Source: Aquificota bacterium | GTDB lineage: Bacteria > Thermosulfidibacterota > Thermosulfidibacteria > Thermosulfidibacterales > B14-G1 | Assembly (NCBI GenBank): GCA_015486015.1 | Contig: WFSL01000002.1 | Coordinates: forward strand, 8,871-72,870 | Length of the DNA: 64,000 bases | Direction: 5' to 3' | Shown: piece by piece, positions 1 through 7,141 of the stretch | How positions within the stretch are numbered: the stretch's first letter is position 1 | Layout of the letters: every line of letters starts with the position of its first letter | Notes under the pieces: generated by a model | Database searches by the model: none | What the model was told of the DNA's origin: nothing | The model's input: the letters and a program-made list of their open reading frames with translations, nothing else | Program-made: the position numbers and the translations under genes

Positions 1-550
1 AGGTGGGAGTACCCCGTTGATCGCTGACCACGCGTATTTCCTCCCTTTCTTTGGCTAACTTGAGCATGGTCTTGACGAAGTTCTTCCTGCGGGAGCTATA
101 TAGCCAGGCTACCCTAAGGATGAAAGAACGGGGATTCTGTTCCCTGACTGTTTGTTCTCCCACGAGCTTCGACCATCCGTAGATACTCAGGGGATGTGGG
201 GGGTCATACTCCACATATGGACCGTCTTTGCGCCCATCGAAAATGTAATCGGTACTGATATGCACGAGCTTTGCCCCTGCCTCCCGGGCCGCGATGGCCA
301 CGTTCCTCGCCCCGACAGCGTTGACGTGAAAGGCCATTTCCCTATTGCTCTCACATCCATCCACATCGGTGTAAGCAGCCGTATTCACGATGGCTTCCGG
401 TTTTATTTGCCGCACCAATGTAAGAACCTGGGACAAGTCTGTGATATCTGCCTCGTGGCGAGTTGCTGAAAAGATTTCATGATTATCCCGCAAGGCGTTA
501 CAGACTTCGGATCCAAGTTGCCCGGCTGCTCCTATAACTAAAACTCGCAA
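1..550 (-). CDS. rfbD: dTDP-4-dehydrorhamnose reductase, 3' end outside window
   Basis: NADPH-dependent reductase for the last step of dTDP-L-rhamnose synthesis (RmlD/RfbD family, cytoplasmic). About 183 N-terminal residues are present and the gene runs off the window's left edge. Seen in translation: the dinucleotide-binding loop VIGAAGQLGS near residue 5, a DITD segment, STDYIFDG, and the catalytic Tyr/Lys pair in YGWSKLVGE. The start is taken as TTG at 548-550 because a GGGAGA ribosome site lies about 6 bases upstream; no ATG is better placed. It belongs to the surface-polysaccharide genes that continue at 7.6-10.7 kb. Family assignment is firm; the rest of the rml set is not visible. Confidence 0.9.
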   Translation of the reverse strand, partial: MRVLVIGAAGQLGSEVCNALRDNHEIFSATRHEADITDLSQVLTLVRQIKPEAIVNTAAYTDVDGCESNREMAFHVNAVGARNVAIAAREAGAKLVHISTDYIFDGRKDGPYVEYDPPHPLSIYGWSKLVGEQTVREQNPRSFILRVAWLYSSRRKNFVKTMLKLAKEREEIRVVSDQRGTPT

Positions 551-584
551 ATCTTCTCCCTTCGGCCTTCGCTTCACATGCGGA

Positions 585-635
585 TTCCTTTACCAGCTTT
601 ATGGCATCCATAAGGACCACGGGGGTATCGGAGCC
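585..635 (-). pseudogene. relic of a sugar-nucleotide epimerase 3' region
   Basis: In one minus-strand frame this stretch reads GSDTPVVLMDAIKLVKE, nearly identical to GSDTPVVLMDAIRLVEE in the complete epimerase at 8981-10021, and the DNA matches closely. Nothing on either side continues the homology: the frame soon runs into the start of rfbD and the upstream side is unrelated. It is best read as a leftover of a second epimerase copy removed by recombination in this sugar locus. Confidence 0.6.
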
Positions 636-698
636 CTGATGACTTTGTGGATGGAGGAAGGGCGGGAAGCTGATGGTTGATAGCTCATGGCTCTCCGA

Positions 699-2687
699 TT
701 AGAAGATGATCTTCTCCAAATATCTTAGCACTTTCCCCACTGCTTCTTCCACGGTAAGTTCATGCGTCTTGACATGCACCTCTGGAGCTTCTGGCGACTC
801 GTAGGGAGAATCAATCCCAGTAAAGTCTTTGATCTCTCCTCTTTCAGCCTTTTGATATAAACCTTTAGGATCTCTCCTCTTACACACGTCTATCGGTGCA
901 TCAACAAAAACCTCAACAAACTCGTTATCTTTTACCAAACTTCTGGCATAATCCCGGCCTTCCTTAAAAGGAGATATGAAAGCAGTAATAACAACAAGTC
1001 CTGCATCCACAAACAACCTGCAAACCTCAGCAATCCTCCTGATATTCTCTACTCTGTCTTCTTTTGAAAACCCTAAATCTCTGTTGAGTCCATGTCTGAC
1101 ATTATCTCCATCCAATAGATACGTGTGCACTCCCATTCTATTCAGAGTAACCTCAAGCTCGTTTGCAATAGTAGACTTTCCCGACCCGCTCAGGCCTGTA
1201 AGCCAGACCACGCATGGTTTATGCCCCTTTAATCTTTCTCTATCCACTTTTCTCAGTTTGTGCTCATAACAAAGAATATGTTTGCTCTTGCTCTTGGCAG
1301 AAATCAATCCCACACCTGCTGTATTATTGGTAATCCTGTCTATAAATATAAGGCCTCCTATGTACCTGTTATTCCAATATTTGTCGAAGGGAATGGACCT
1401 TGATAATGTGAGCTTGCAATATGCTATTTCATTCATGTGAACTTCCTTCGACTTCTGCCTTTCTAATGTATTCACGTTTATCTTGTAATAGATATCTTCA
1501 ACGTATCCTGTTAGTTTTGTGGTTGCCCTCTTCAGATCGTAAATTTTGTTTAATTTTAAAGGTTCCTCGTGCATCCAGACGACAAAAATATCAAAGGAAT
1601 CGGACATGTCGGGAAGAGCATCACCTTTCACAATTACATCTCCTCGAGCAATGTCTACCTCGTCTTCGGTAAGTAAAGTCACCATCATGGGAGCAACAGA
1701 TCTACTAACGGTGGCAATAGAATCCAGCGACGGTTTATCGTTAATTTCTTTACGGCAAACGGGAGGAATGATCTTTCTCACACGAGTCTTTACCTTTGAT
1801 GGCAGGACCACTATCTCGTCTCCCTCACTCACCTCACCGGAGACTATCATGCCGCAGTATCCTCTAAAATCCTGGTTTGGACGATTAACATATTGAACAG
1901 GAAAGCGGAAAGGCTTATTATCATAGTTTGTATTATTAACCTTAACCTCTTCCAAGTATTCCAGCAATGTCTTCCCGCTATACCAAGACATATTCCTGCT
2001 TCTATGAACAACATTGTCCCCTTTTAGGGCTGATATGGGGACAAAAAAGAGATTATCTAAAAAGAATATTCCCCTTTCACGCTTTCTTAAATCGCCACTA
2101 TCATCATGGAATTGGGGGAATTTATTGTGTATCTCCATGATTAGTTCTTTGTAGTCTTCCTTTATTTTCTCGAATACCTCTTCGCTATAATCCACCAAGT
2201 CCATCTTGTTCACTGCGACTATTATGCTCCTTATACCCAGAAGAGTTATAATAAAAGTGTGTCTTTTGGTCTGGGTAAGTACACCGTTTCTTGCATCTAT
2301 TAGGATAACAGCCAAGTCCGCATTCGATGCTCCCGTGGCCATGTTTCTTGTGTATTGCTCATGTCCGGGAGTGTCCGCCACAATGAATTTGCGCTTTTCA
2401 GTAGTAAAATACCTGTAGGCAACATCTATTGTAATTCCCTGTTCCCTCTCAGCTTGCAGACCATCGATCAGCAAAGAGAAATCTATCTCATCCTCTGTTC
2501 TCTTATATTTAGCCTCGGATTTGAGAGCCATCAATTGATCTTCAAATACAAGATTGGTGTCGAAAAGCAGGCGCCCGATCATAGTGCTCTTGCCATCGTC
2601 AACGCTGCCGCAAGTGATGAATCGCAGGAGCTCCTTGTTTAGATGTTTGTGAAGAAATTCCATTATCTCCTGCCTGCAATCCAACAT
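699..2687 (-). CDS. cysNC: bifunctional sulfate adenylyltransferase GTPase subunit / APS kinase (CysN-CysC fusion)
   Basis: 662-residue CysN-CysC (NodQ-type) protein. With CysD it makes adenosine 5'-phosphosulfate (APS) using GTP hydrolysis; its C-terminal kinase makes PAPS. Seen: G1 loop GSVDDGKST at residues 27-35, G3 DTPGHEQYTRNM near 105, G4 NKMD near 160, EF-Tu-like barrel domains, then the kinase from about residue 490 with GLSGSGKST near 498-506, DGDNVRHGLN, and FISPF carrying the phospho-acceptor Ser. Length is typical for the fusion. It starts 9 bases after cysD with GAGG upstream of the ATG, so the two form one transcription unit. Sulfate assimilation or PAPS supply for polysaccharide sulfation are both possible; the neighbouring sugar genes make the second worth considering. 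Confidence 0.95.
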   Translation of the reverse strand: MLDCRQEIMEFLHKHLNKELLRFITCGSVDDGKSTMIGRLLFDTNLVFEDQLMALKSEAKYKRTEDEIDFSLLIDGLQAEREQGITIDVAYRYFTTEKRKFIVADTPGHEQYTRNMATGASNADLAVILIDARNGVLTQTKRHTFIITLLGIRSIIVAVNKMDLVDYSEEVFEKIKEDYKELIMEIHNKFPQFHDDSGDLRKRERGIFFLDNLFFVPISALKGDNVVHRSRNMSWYSGKTLLEYLEEVKVNNTNYDNKPFRFPVQYVNRPNQDFRGYCGMIVSGEVSEGDEIVVLPSKVKTRVRKIIPPVCRKEINDKPSLDSIATVSRSVAPMMVTLLTEDEVDIARGDVIVKGDALPDMSDSFDIFVVWMHEEPLKLNKIYDLKRATTKLTGYVEDIYYKINVNTLERQKSKEVHMNEIAYCKLTLSRSIPFDKYWNNRYIGGLIFIDRITNNTAGVGLISAKSKSKHILCYEHKLRKVDRERLKGHKPCVVWLTGLSGSGKSTIANELEVTLNRMGVHTYLLDGDNVRHGLNRDLGFSKEDRVENIRRIAEVCRLFVDAGLVVITAFISPFKEGRDYARSLVKDNEFVEVFVDAPIDVCKRRDPKGLYQKAERGEIKDFTGIDSPYESPEAPEVHVKTHELTVEEAVGKVLRYLEKIIF

Positions 2688-2696
2688 CTTACATCC

Positions 2697-3605
2697 TCAA
2701 AAGTAGCCCTCTACCTTCTTTTTTTCCATACTTCCCACCTGATCATAATCTATCAACCTTCCTTGCCTCTCCGAGTACTTTGTAAGCAAGGTTTCCTTTA
2801 TTATCTCAGGCACGGAAGAGGCCTCAGATCTAATTGCACCTGTTAAAGGGTAGCATCCTAATGTTCTAAACCTGACGGTCTCCAGTCTGGATTTTCTGCG
2901 TAACTCTTCGGGAACTCTGTCATCATCTATTAATATTAACGTCCCATTATAGTCGACAACCGGTCGCTCCTTGGCAAAGTACAGTGGGACAATTGGTATG
3001 TTCTCCAGGTATATGTAGAGCCAGATATCAAGTTCTGTCCAATTTGACAGAGGGAAAACCCTTATGCTTTCTCCCTTGTTTTTCTGGCAGTTATAAACAT
3101 TCCACAATTCTGGTCTTTGATTCTTAGGGTCCCATTGGTGTTTTCTGTCCCGGAAGGAAAAGACTCTCTCTTTAGCCCTCGATTTCTCTTCGTCCCTTCG
3201 TGCTCCTCCAAGAACTACATCAAATTTGTATTTGTCCAATGCTTTCTTAAGTGCTTCTGTTTTCATAATATCTGTGTGAACTTTGCTTCCATGGACAAAA
3301 GGATTAATCCCTTTTTTGATGCCCTCCTCGTTGATGTAAACTATCAAGTCTAATCCCAGTTCTCTTGTTCTCCTATCACGAAACTCTATCATCTCGCTGA
3401 ATTTCCACGTCGTATCGATGTGCATAAGAGGAAAAGGAGGTTTGGAAGGGTAGAAAGCTTTCATGGCAAGATGGAGCATTACAGACGAATCCTTCCCTAT
3501 CGAATACAACAATACAGGATTTTCTGCTTCTGCCACAGCCTCGCGTATGATATAAATGCTCTCTGCTTCAAGAAGCTTTAGATGAGTCATTCTATCATCC
3601 ATCAC
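2697..3605 (-). CDS. cysD: sulfate adenylyltransferase subunit 2
   Basis: Catalytic ATP-pyrophosphatase subunit of ATP sulfurylase, forming APS from ATP and sulfate together with the CysN GTPase. 302 residues, normal length. Seen: PP-loop SIGKDSS at residues 35-41 followed by [10 protein letters not shown], and the family blocks [28 protein letters not shown] and SNWTELDIW. Start is the GTG at 3603-3605, 7 bases after GAGG; the ATG in the next codon is a close alternative. First gene of the cysD-cysNC pair. The upstream stretch holds a TCTGGT-rich tract and no recognisable riboswitch. Confidence 0.95.
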   Translation of the reverse strand: MMDDRMTHLKLLEAESIYIIREAVAEAENPVLLYSIGKDSSVMLHLAMKAFYPSKPPFPLMHIDTTWKFSEMIEFRDRRTRELGLDLIVYINEEGIKKGINPFVHGSKVHTDIMKTEALKKALDKYKFDVVLGGARRDEEKSRAKERVFSFRDRKHQWDPKNQRPELWNVYNCQKNKGESIRVFPLSNWTELDIWLYIYLENIPIVPLYFAKERPVVDYNGTLILIDDDRVPEELRRKSRLETVRFRTLGCYPLTGAIRSEASSVPEIIKETLLTKYSERQGRLIDYDQVGSMEKKKVEGYF

Positions 3606-3670
3606 AACACAACCTCGTTTTTACAATAGCCTGAGAATGCTCATGGTGTCAGGTCTCAACATTTGACATG

Positions 3671-3720
3671 TCTGGTTTATCTGGTCTGTCTGGTTGGTTT
3701 GATCCATCTGGTCGGTTTGG
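3671..3720. repeat. TCTGGT-rich intergenic tract
   Basis: About 50 bases made of imperfect copies of TCTGGT / TTGGTT / TCTGT, lying between cysD and the broken hepT. Similar shorter tracts occur at 4521-4530, 7061-7084 and 7541-7575, all in the same accessory stretch. No open reading frame or hairpin explains it. Confidence 0.6.
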
Positions 3721-3728
3721 TCATGAGA

Positions 3729-4192
3729 TTACTCCATAACACCTTTAAAGAATCTTACAATGTCAAATTGGAATTTATGGTAAGCTACATCAATATTTAT
3801 AACCAACGGCTTCACCTTAGCCCAGTCTATCTCAAAGGTATACGAATGTCTGAAGAAGTGGCCAAATAAGGCTCAAGGGTTTTCACCGTGTCATGATGCA
3901 ATACAGCAGGTCGAATCCCTCCTATCTCTTTCTCCATCCGTCTCAACAGAACCCTATGCCAGCTTCCTCCCATAGGCACACCCTGATCCACCTCTTCCGC
4001 TATACGTTTTAAAATGTTTTCCACTCCATTGTAGAAACTGTGAAGCAAAGCACCAAATGCAGCCTTATTCCTGAACGATGGCTCCGAAGTCCCTATCTCC
4101 TTGCGCAACTCTCTAATCTTAGACACGACTCTCTCAAGATTAGCAAGGTCAGATTCAACCTCTACTTTGAGCAAAGGATTAAGAGGACTCAT
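3729..4192 (-). pseudogene. HepT-like HEPN toxin (HepT-like_2 type), frameshifted
   Basis: HEPN-domain RNase or AMPylation-target component of a HepT/MntA toxin-antitoxin pair. The first frame gives 121 residues with family features (GALLHSFYNGVENILKRI, PMGGSWHRVLLRRM, GIRPAVL) but stops at 3827 without the catalytic motif. The next frame continues the family: FGHFFRHSYTFEIDWAKVK, then on to a stop at 3729-3731. The usual start of this block is FRHFFRHxY, so the lesion sits exactly at the R-x4-6-H active site. The break is within about 10 bases near 3865. It overlaps the upstream nucleotidyltransferase gene by 14 bases, the usual antitoxin-toxin arrangement. A sequencing or assembly error could also give this. 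Confidence 0.75.
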
Positions 4193-4454
4193 AGACTGTT
4201 ATTCCTTCCCTCTCTATACGGGCTCGGAGACTTCCTCTGGCCTCTTTAAGATCCACAATGTCCACGTCCCTACCTAACTCCAAAAGAATCTCGCCCAAGG
4301 CATGAAAGAAATCCTCCGGAGCCAATCCCTCACAAGCTATGTCGATATCGGAAAACCCATGGGCGCTACCCCTTGCACAGGAGCTAAACAGAATCACCCT
4401 CCGGACCCCATAGCCCTTTAAGATCTCTATCGCCTTTTTTAGGTCTGTATCCAT
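4179..4454 (-). CDS. MntA-like minimal nucleotidyltransferase antitoxin
   Basis: Small (91 residues) nucleotidyltransferase of the MNT family, the partner that AMPylates and silences HepT-type toxins. The core motif normally reads G-S-x10-D-x-D; here it is S24-S25-x10-D36-I-D38 (FSSCARGSAHGFSDIDIA), so the Gly is replaced by Ser. A third acidic residue is available in DVDIVDL near residues 63-69. Placed directly before the frameshifted hepT and overlapping it. With the toxin broken and the Gly changed, this module may be decaying. Family call is firm, activity is not. Confidence 0.8.
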   Translation of the reverse strand: MDTDLKKAIEILKGYGVRRVILFSSCARGSAHGFSDIDIACEGLAPEDFFHALGEILLELGRDVDIVDLKEARGSLRARIEREGITVYESS

Positions 4455-4640
4455 GCTTTTATCTTATAACATTTCTCTGCGTTAGTCGCGTTAATTGAGT
4501 TCATAGCGTCGATCTATTCTGTCTGGTCGGCAAGATAGCGAGACAAGCATGGCACGCAAGGAAAGGCGGGAAACGCAAGAAGGACATGGTTGGCACCTCC
4601 TCTTTAAGCCTCCGAATTAAATACTTTAGAGGAAACACCC

Positions 4641-4835
4641 TCAGGCATAAGCCAGTTTTCCCCTTGGCTCAGGAATGTCCCTTCCAAGCTCCTTGTCTGT
4701 CTCAATCCACTCCTCTATGACACGCTGGGCATTTCTTATAGCCTCTTCATGGGTAGTGCCATCGGCCATACAGCCGGGAAGCTCTGGAACCTCAACGATG
4801 AATCTTTCGTCCTCATTGCTCCAGTAAATAACCAT
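4641..4835 (-). CDS. HicB-family antitoxin, no hicA seen
   Basis: 64-residue HicB-like protein with the RNase H-like fold signature: YWSNEDERFIVEVPELPGC, then MADGTTHEEAIRNAQRVIEEWIE. HicB proteins neutralise HicA mRNA interferases, but no HicA-like frame lies on either side (4455-4640 or 4836-5060). It lacks the C-terminal DNA-binding extension of longer HicB proteins. It sits 22 bases downstream of the DUF2283 relic and may be the last gene of that small cassette. Solitary HicB-like proteins are common, so its present role is open. Confidence 0.75.
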   Translation of the reverse strand: MVIYWSNEDERFIVEVPELPGCMADGTTHEEAIRNAQRVIEEWIETDKELGRDIPEPRGKLAYA

Positions 4836-4857
4836 CTCGTAAAGTACGGTCAGGGGA

Positions 4858-5077
4858 TCAACCCTGTGAAACCGTCTCTGTCTGCAATGTGACGCTGACC
4901 TCTCCGGGCTGGATTAGACGCCGGATGGAGGCGTGAAGGAACTCTACACTGACCGGCTCCCCATCCTCACCATAGCTGACAATCACACCCCCCCGGTTCC
5001 TCCACAGCATCCATAGGAGGGTCATCTCGAAGCACAAATATCAGCACATCAGCCTCTGGATCATACCGAACTCTCAT
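4858..5077 (-). pseudogene. DUF2283 protein broken in a 7-G run
   Basis: Starting at ATG 5075-5077 the frame reads MRVRYDPEADVLIFVLRDD and VEEPGG, the DUF2283 signature, then hits TGA after 36 residues. Dropping one base from the run of seven Gs (seven Cs on the plus strand, 4988-4994) restores the family sequence: VIVSYGEDGEPVSVEFLHAS and so on to a stop at 4858-4860, 73 codons in total. The start overlaps the stop of the upstream toxin-like frame (5061) by 17 bases, so the two were translationally coupled. DUF2283 proteins usually accompany a small toxin-like gene. The lesion could be slippage, a reversible phase switch, or a read error. Confidence 0.75.
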
Positions 5078-5561
5078 CCGATTCCTCCTTCCAATATTTA
5101 TCCACCCTGCTTGTCCAATAGACAGTAATAATTCTATACCCCTCTGCTGTCTTAATAAAGGGGACTCTCAGCAAACCACCTTCTCTCCTTGCCTGGACTA
5201 CTAAAGTGTCTTGTCCAAATAATTCTTCCGACTTTGACAGTTTGATTTTGAAACTCCTTCTCTTTAAAAGAGTTATGGGAACAGGCCACACCTCCTGGGG
5301 TACCTTCCCCTGGAGGTTGCCCATTCTATGAAGCCAACATCTGATCCTTACGCTCCTGGGAAACACTGCCTCTATGGCCCTTATGAGTCCAGGTGCACCA
5401 TCAGAGGTGACAGCCACAGGAGTCCCCATTCCTCTGTCTACCGTGTCCTTTAAGAAATCCAGCCAGCTCCCATAGCTCTCCTTGTTGCCCAACCCCAAAC
5501 TGGACTTACCTTCTTTTAGTGGACAATTCGCTGTTTTGGCTCCTAAGTCCCTTCCCGGCAT
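5061..5561 (-). CDS. chimeric ORF: IS256-type transposase fragment fused to a toxin-like C-terminus
   Basis: A 166-codon open frame with two unrelated halves. Residues about 25-92 match the catalytic core of IS256/Mutator-family transposases (ESYGSWLDFL, VTSDGAPGLIRAIEAVFP, CWLHRMGNLQGKVPQEVW), including one DDE Asp in TSDG. Residues about 98-166 are a different small basic protein (RRSFKIKLSK, GQDTLVVQARREGG, GYRIITVYWTSRVDKYW) that looks like the toxin-like partner usually found before DUF2283; I do not know its activity. The junction is near 5285. Transposase N- and C-termini are missing, so it cannot transpose. The C-terminal half overlaps the DUF2283 start. Whether the chimera is translated is unknown. 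Confidence 0.55.
   Translation of the reverse strand: MPGRDLGAKTANCPLKEGKSSLGLGNKESYGSWLDFLKDTVDRGMGTPVAVTSDGAPGLIRAIEAVFPRSVRIRCWLHRMGNLQGKVPQEVWPVPITLLKRRSFKIKLSKSEELFGQDTLVVQARREGGLLRVPFIKTAEGYRIITVYWTSRVDKYWKEESDESSV
5286..5561 (-). mobile_element. IS256-family transposase fragment
   Basis: Internal piece of a Mutator/IS256 transposase (about 70 residues with VTSDGAPGLIRAIE and HRMGNLQGKVPQEVW). No terminal inverted repeats, N-terminus or second half were found nearby. It abuts a glycosyltransferase relic on one side and is fused in frame to a toxin-like gene on the other, so it marks a past insertion/deletion. Confidence 0.7.
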
Positions 5562-5564
5562 TTA

Positions 5565-5760
5565 GCGCTGCAACAAACATAGAGCGACCAGTTCCCCCCA
5601 AAAACCGCCCGTAGTTGTAGTTGGGCGTGACGATGCTGATCTTTGGCCAGGGGCGGCCATCGGGCATAGTGTCCGGAAGTGTGGCTTCTCTTCCGTCCAG
5701 GGGCAGCCGGTTTTACCAGGTGGGGGGTGGGGGAAGTTCACTCAAGGTCGGGCAGCGCAT
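5565..5760 (-). pseudogene. relic of a family 2 glycosyltransferase 5' end (copy A)
   Basis: From ATG 5758-5760 the minus strand reads MRCPTLSELPPPP, then in the next frame PGKTGCPWTEEKP, then in a third MPDGRPWPKISIVTPNYNYG, then GRFL and an LLQR remnant. In order these are the N-terminal landmarks of GT2 sugar transferases of the type MRCPTLSELP...PGKTGWPWTEE...PDGSPWPKISIVTPSYN...LLQ. At least two frameshifts are needed and everything after LLQR is gone, replaced by the transposase fragment. Positions 5697-5761 form a direct repeat of about 85% identity with 6813-6876. Confidence 0.75.
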
Positions 5761-5765
5761 GGGGC

Positions 5766-6185
5766 TCACTCCACCAGAGCTTCCAGGAAGGAGATGATAT
5801 CTGGAAGGATCCTTTCCATCTTCTCAAGGTTCCTGTAAACCTCTTCATCATCAAGTTCCAGATACCCATGAGCCAAAACGTTCCTGAATCCACCAAGACC
5901 TCTCATCTTTTCGTACATCTCTTTGCCGAGAAGCTCCCTTTTGTAGGAGTTTTCAAGGATCTGCTCGTAGCTTTCACTGACCACGTTGAACTTTGCCGAC
6001 AGGATGTGATCCAAAAAATCCAGAATATTCTCCGCAATCAGAAAAAGGAGACGTTCTATAGCGTATTTGCACTTTTTGTCTGAAAGATAAACATCAAAGG
6101 AAAGATCTCCGTAAGACTCAATATCTCTGCGATACTCCTTCAGCTTCTCGATCCTTTTTATCAGGCTCTCCTTTCTATAGACCAC
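5766..6185 (-). CDS. hepT: HepT-like HEPN ribonuclease toxin (DUF86)
   Basis: Intact HEPN-domain toxin of a type VII (HepT/MntA) toxin-antitoxin pair. Helical throughout, with the catalytic R-x4-H-x-Y motif seen as RNVLAHGYL at about residues 101-109. Family knowledge: such toxins cleave RNA (often tRNA ends) unless AMPylated on the motif Tyr by the paired nucleotidyltransferase. The start is set at GTG 6183-6185, since AGGAGAAG lies just upstream; a longer form would begin at 6200. It overlaps mntA by 11 bases. The gene ends 6 bases before glycosyltransferase relic A, so the module sits between two copies of that relic. Unlike the module at 3.7-4.5 kb, this one appears functional. Confidence 0.85.
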   Translation of the reverse strand: MVYRKESLIKRIEKLKEYRRDIESYGDLSFDVYLSDKKCKYAIERLLFLIAENILDFLDHILSAKFNVVSESYEQILENSYKRELLGKEMYEKMRGLGGFRNVLAHGYLELDDEEVYRNLEKMERILPDIISFLEALVE

Positions 6186-6606
6186 GCCTTCTCCTCTCAA
6201 GATAGTACTTATAATCGTAGAACCTCTTTTTGGCCTTCAGTTCGAAATCATTCAGGATGTCAGGATCTCTGAAATATATGCTCTTTCCGGTGGCTATTAC
6301 CTCAAAGGTTATGATGGGATCTGCCCTGTTCAGCCAGAGAAGGTTAAACCTGTCGGTGCCAAGAGCCTTGCTGAAGGAGCCATGGAGCGTGTAATAGTCT
6401 TCCCATGTAAAGGTTTTGTCCCCCAAGAAGGCAAAATCTATATCAGACTCGGCGGATGCACTGTTCCTACCCCTGATTCTGGACCCAAAGGCATAGAGCA
6501 CAAGGACTTTCTCGTTCCCTTTTACAATTTCTATAGCCCTATTCAGCGCCTCTTCGGTAGAGATTCCAAGGGGTCGGGTGCCCCTCCATTTTTCCTTAAC
6601 TGCCAA
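6175..6606 (-). CDS. mntA: MntA-like nucleotidyltransferase antitoxin
   Basis: 143-residue MNT-fold nucleotidyltransferase expected to AMPylate and inactivate the HepT product encoded just downstream. Seen: YAFGSRIRGRNSASAESDIDFAF, giving G41-S42-x12-D55-I-D57; the spacer is two residues longer than the usual x10. A further Asp is present in the segment around residues 85-100 (GTDRFNLLWLNRADP). Start is TTG 6604-6606 with a GAGAGGAG ribosome site 6 bases upstream. Antitoxin-first order and the 11-base overlap suggest coupled translation. A possible promoter lies at 6655-6683. Confidence 0.85.
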   Translation of the reverse strand: MAVKEKWRGTRPLGISTEEALNRAIEIVKGNEKVLVLYAFGSRIRGRNSASAESDIDFAFLGDKTFTWEDYYTLHGSFSKALGTDRFNLLWLNRADPIITFEVIATGKSIYFRDPDILNDFELKAKKRFYDYKYYLERRRRGL

Positions 6607-6654
6607 AGAGTCTCCTCTCTCCTTTTTCGATCCAGCAGCTCAACTGATATCCAC

Positions 6655-6683
6655 ATCTTTAAAAGCTTTAAGGGTGTTGTCAA
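6655..6683 (-). promoter_or_regulatory. possible promoter of mntA-hepT
   Basis: Perfect -35 TTGACA (minus strand, 6678-6683), 17-base spacer, and a weak -10 AAAGAT (6655-6660), about 50 bases before the mntA start. The -10 matches consensus at only three positions, so this is tentative. Confidence 0.3.
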
Positions 6684-6747
6684 TGCAACTTCTTTTTAAC
6701 AGTCTCCCTCAGGTGTTTTGGGTAGTTGACGCATCAGCCTTTTGTTC

Positions 6748-6875
6748 TACTCTTTGAGCGGATTGGTAAGGCTCAAATACCATGATGGCGGTGATTCAAG
6801 GCCTTCCTCTGTCCAGGGGCAGCCGATTTTGCCGGGTTGGGGTAGGGGAAGTTCATTCAAGATCGGGCAGCGCAT
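6748..6875 (-). pseudogene. relic of a family 2 glycosyltransferase 5' end (copy B)
   Basis: A 42-codon frame opening MRCPILNELPLPQPGKIG then CPWTEE, the same GT2 N-terminus as copy A, but diverging after CPWTEE and ending at TAG 6748-6750. Positions 6813-6876 are about 85% identical to 5697-5761 in direct orientation. The hepT/mntA module lies between the two copies. The rest of the intergenic stretch, 6876-7141, holds only a short TCTGGT tract and no gene I can recognise. Confidence 0.7.
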
Positions 6876-7060
6876 GCTTGGGTCTATTTGGTTCGCAGGG
6901 GCGAGAAAGGTGGTAAGGTGAGAAAGAGTTTATTGGGTTGGGTAAGGTTTTCCCCAAAACGGTAGCCTCTTTACCTGGGGACCCATTACAATCCCTTCAA
7001 ATAGACAAGTCCCATAGTGCTGGTTTTCCCACAGCTAACCCCTGTTGCGTTTGTTGAGCT

Positions 7061-7084
7061 CGTCTGGTTGATCTGGTTTGTCGC
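7061..7084. repeat. TCTGGT-type tract
   Basis: Two TCTGGTT units with GATC between them, in the non-coding stretch after the exported protein gene. Resembles the larger tract at 3671-3720 and another at 7541-7575. Confidence 0.45.
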
Positions 7085-7141
7085 ATCGGAAGGGGTGTCA
7101 GGTTTTCACCGATGTAACCGATACTCGACTTTTTGCTATGC

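Noticed and set aside
152-469. Plus-strand 105-residue frame opposite rfbD, and many similar long antisense frames throughout.
   Set aside because: They mirror well-supported genes on the other strand, lack ribosome sites and resemble no family; GC-rich third positions make such shadows common.
4836-5060. A hicA toxin gene beside the hicB-like gene.
   Set aside because: All frames were read; the only coding signal upstream is the DUF2283 relic, and 4455-4640 has no HicA-like frame.
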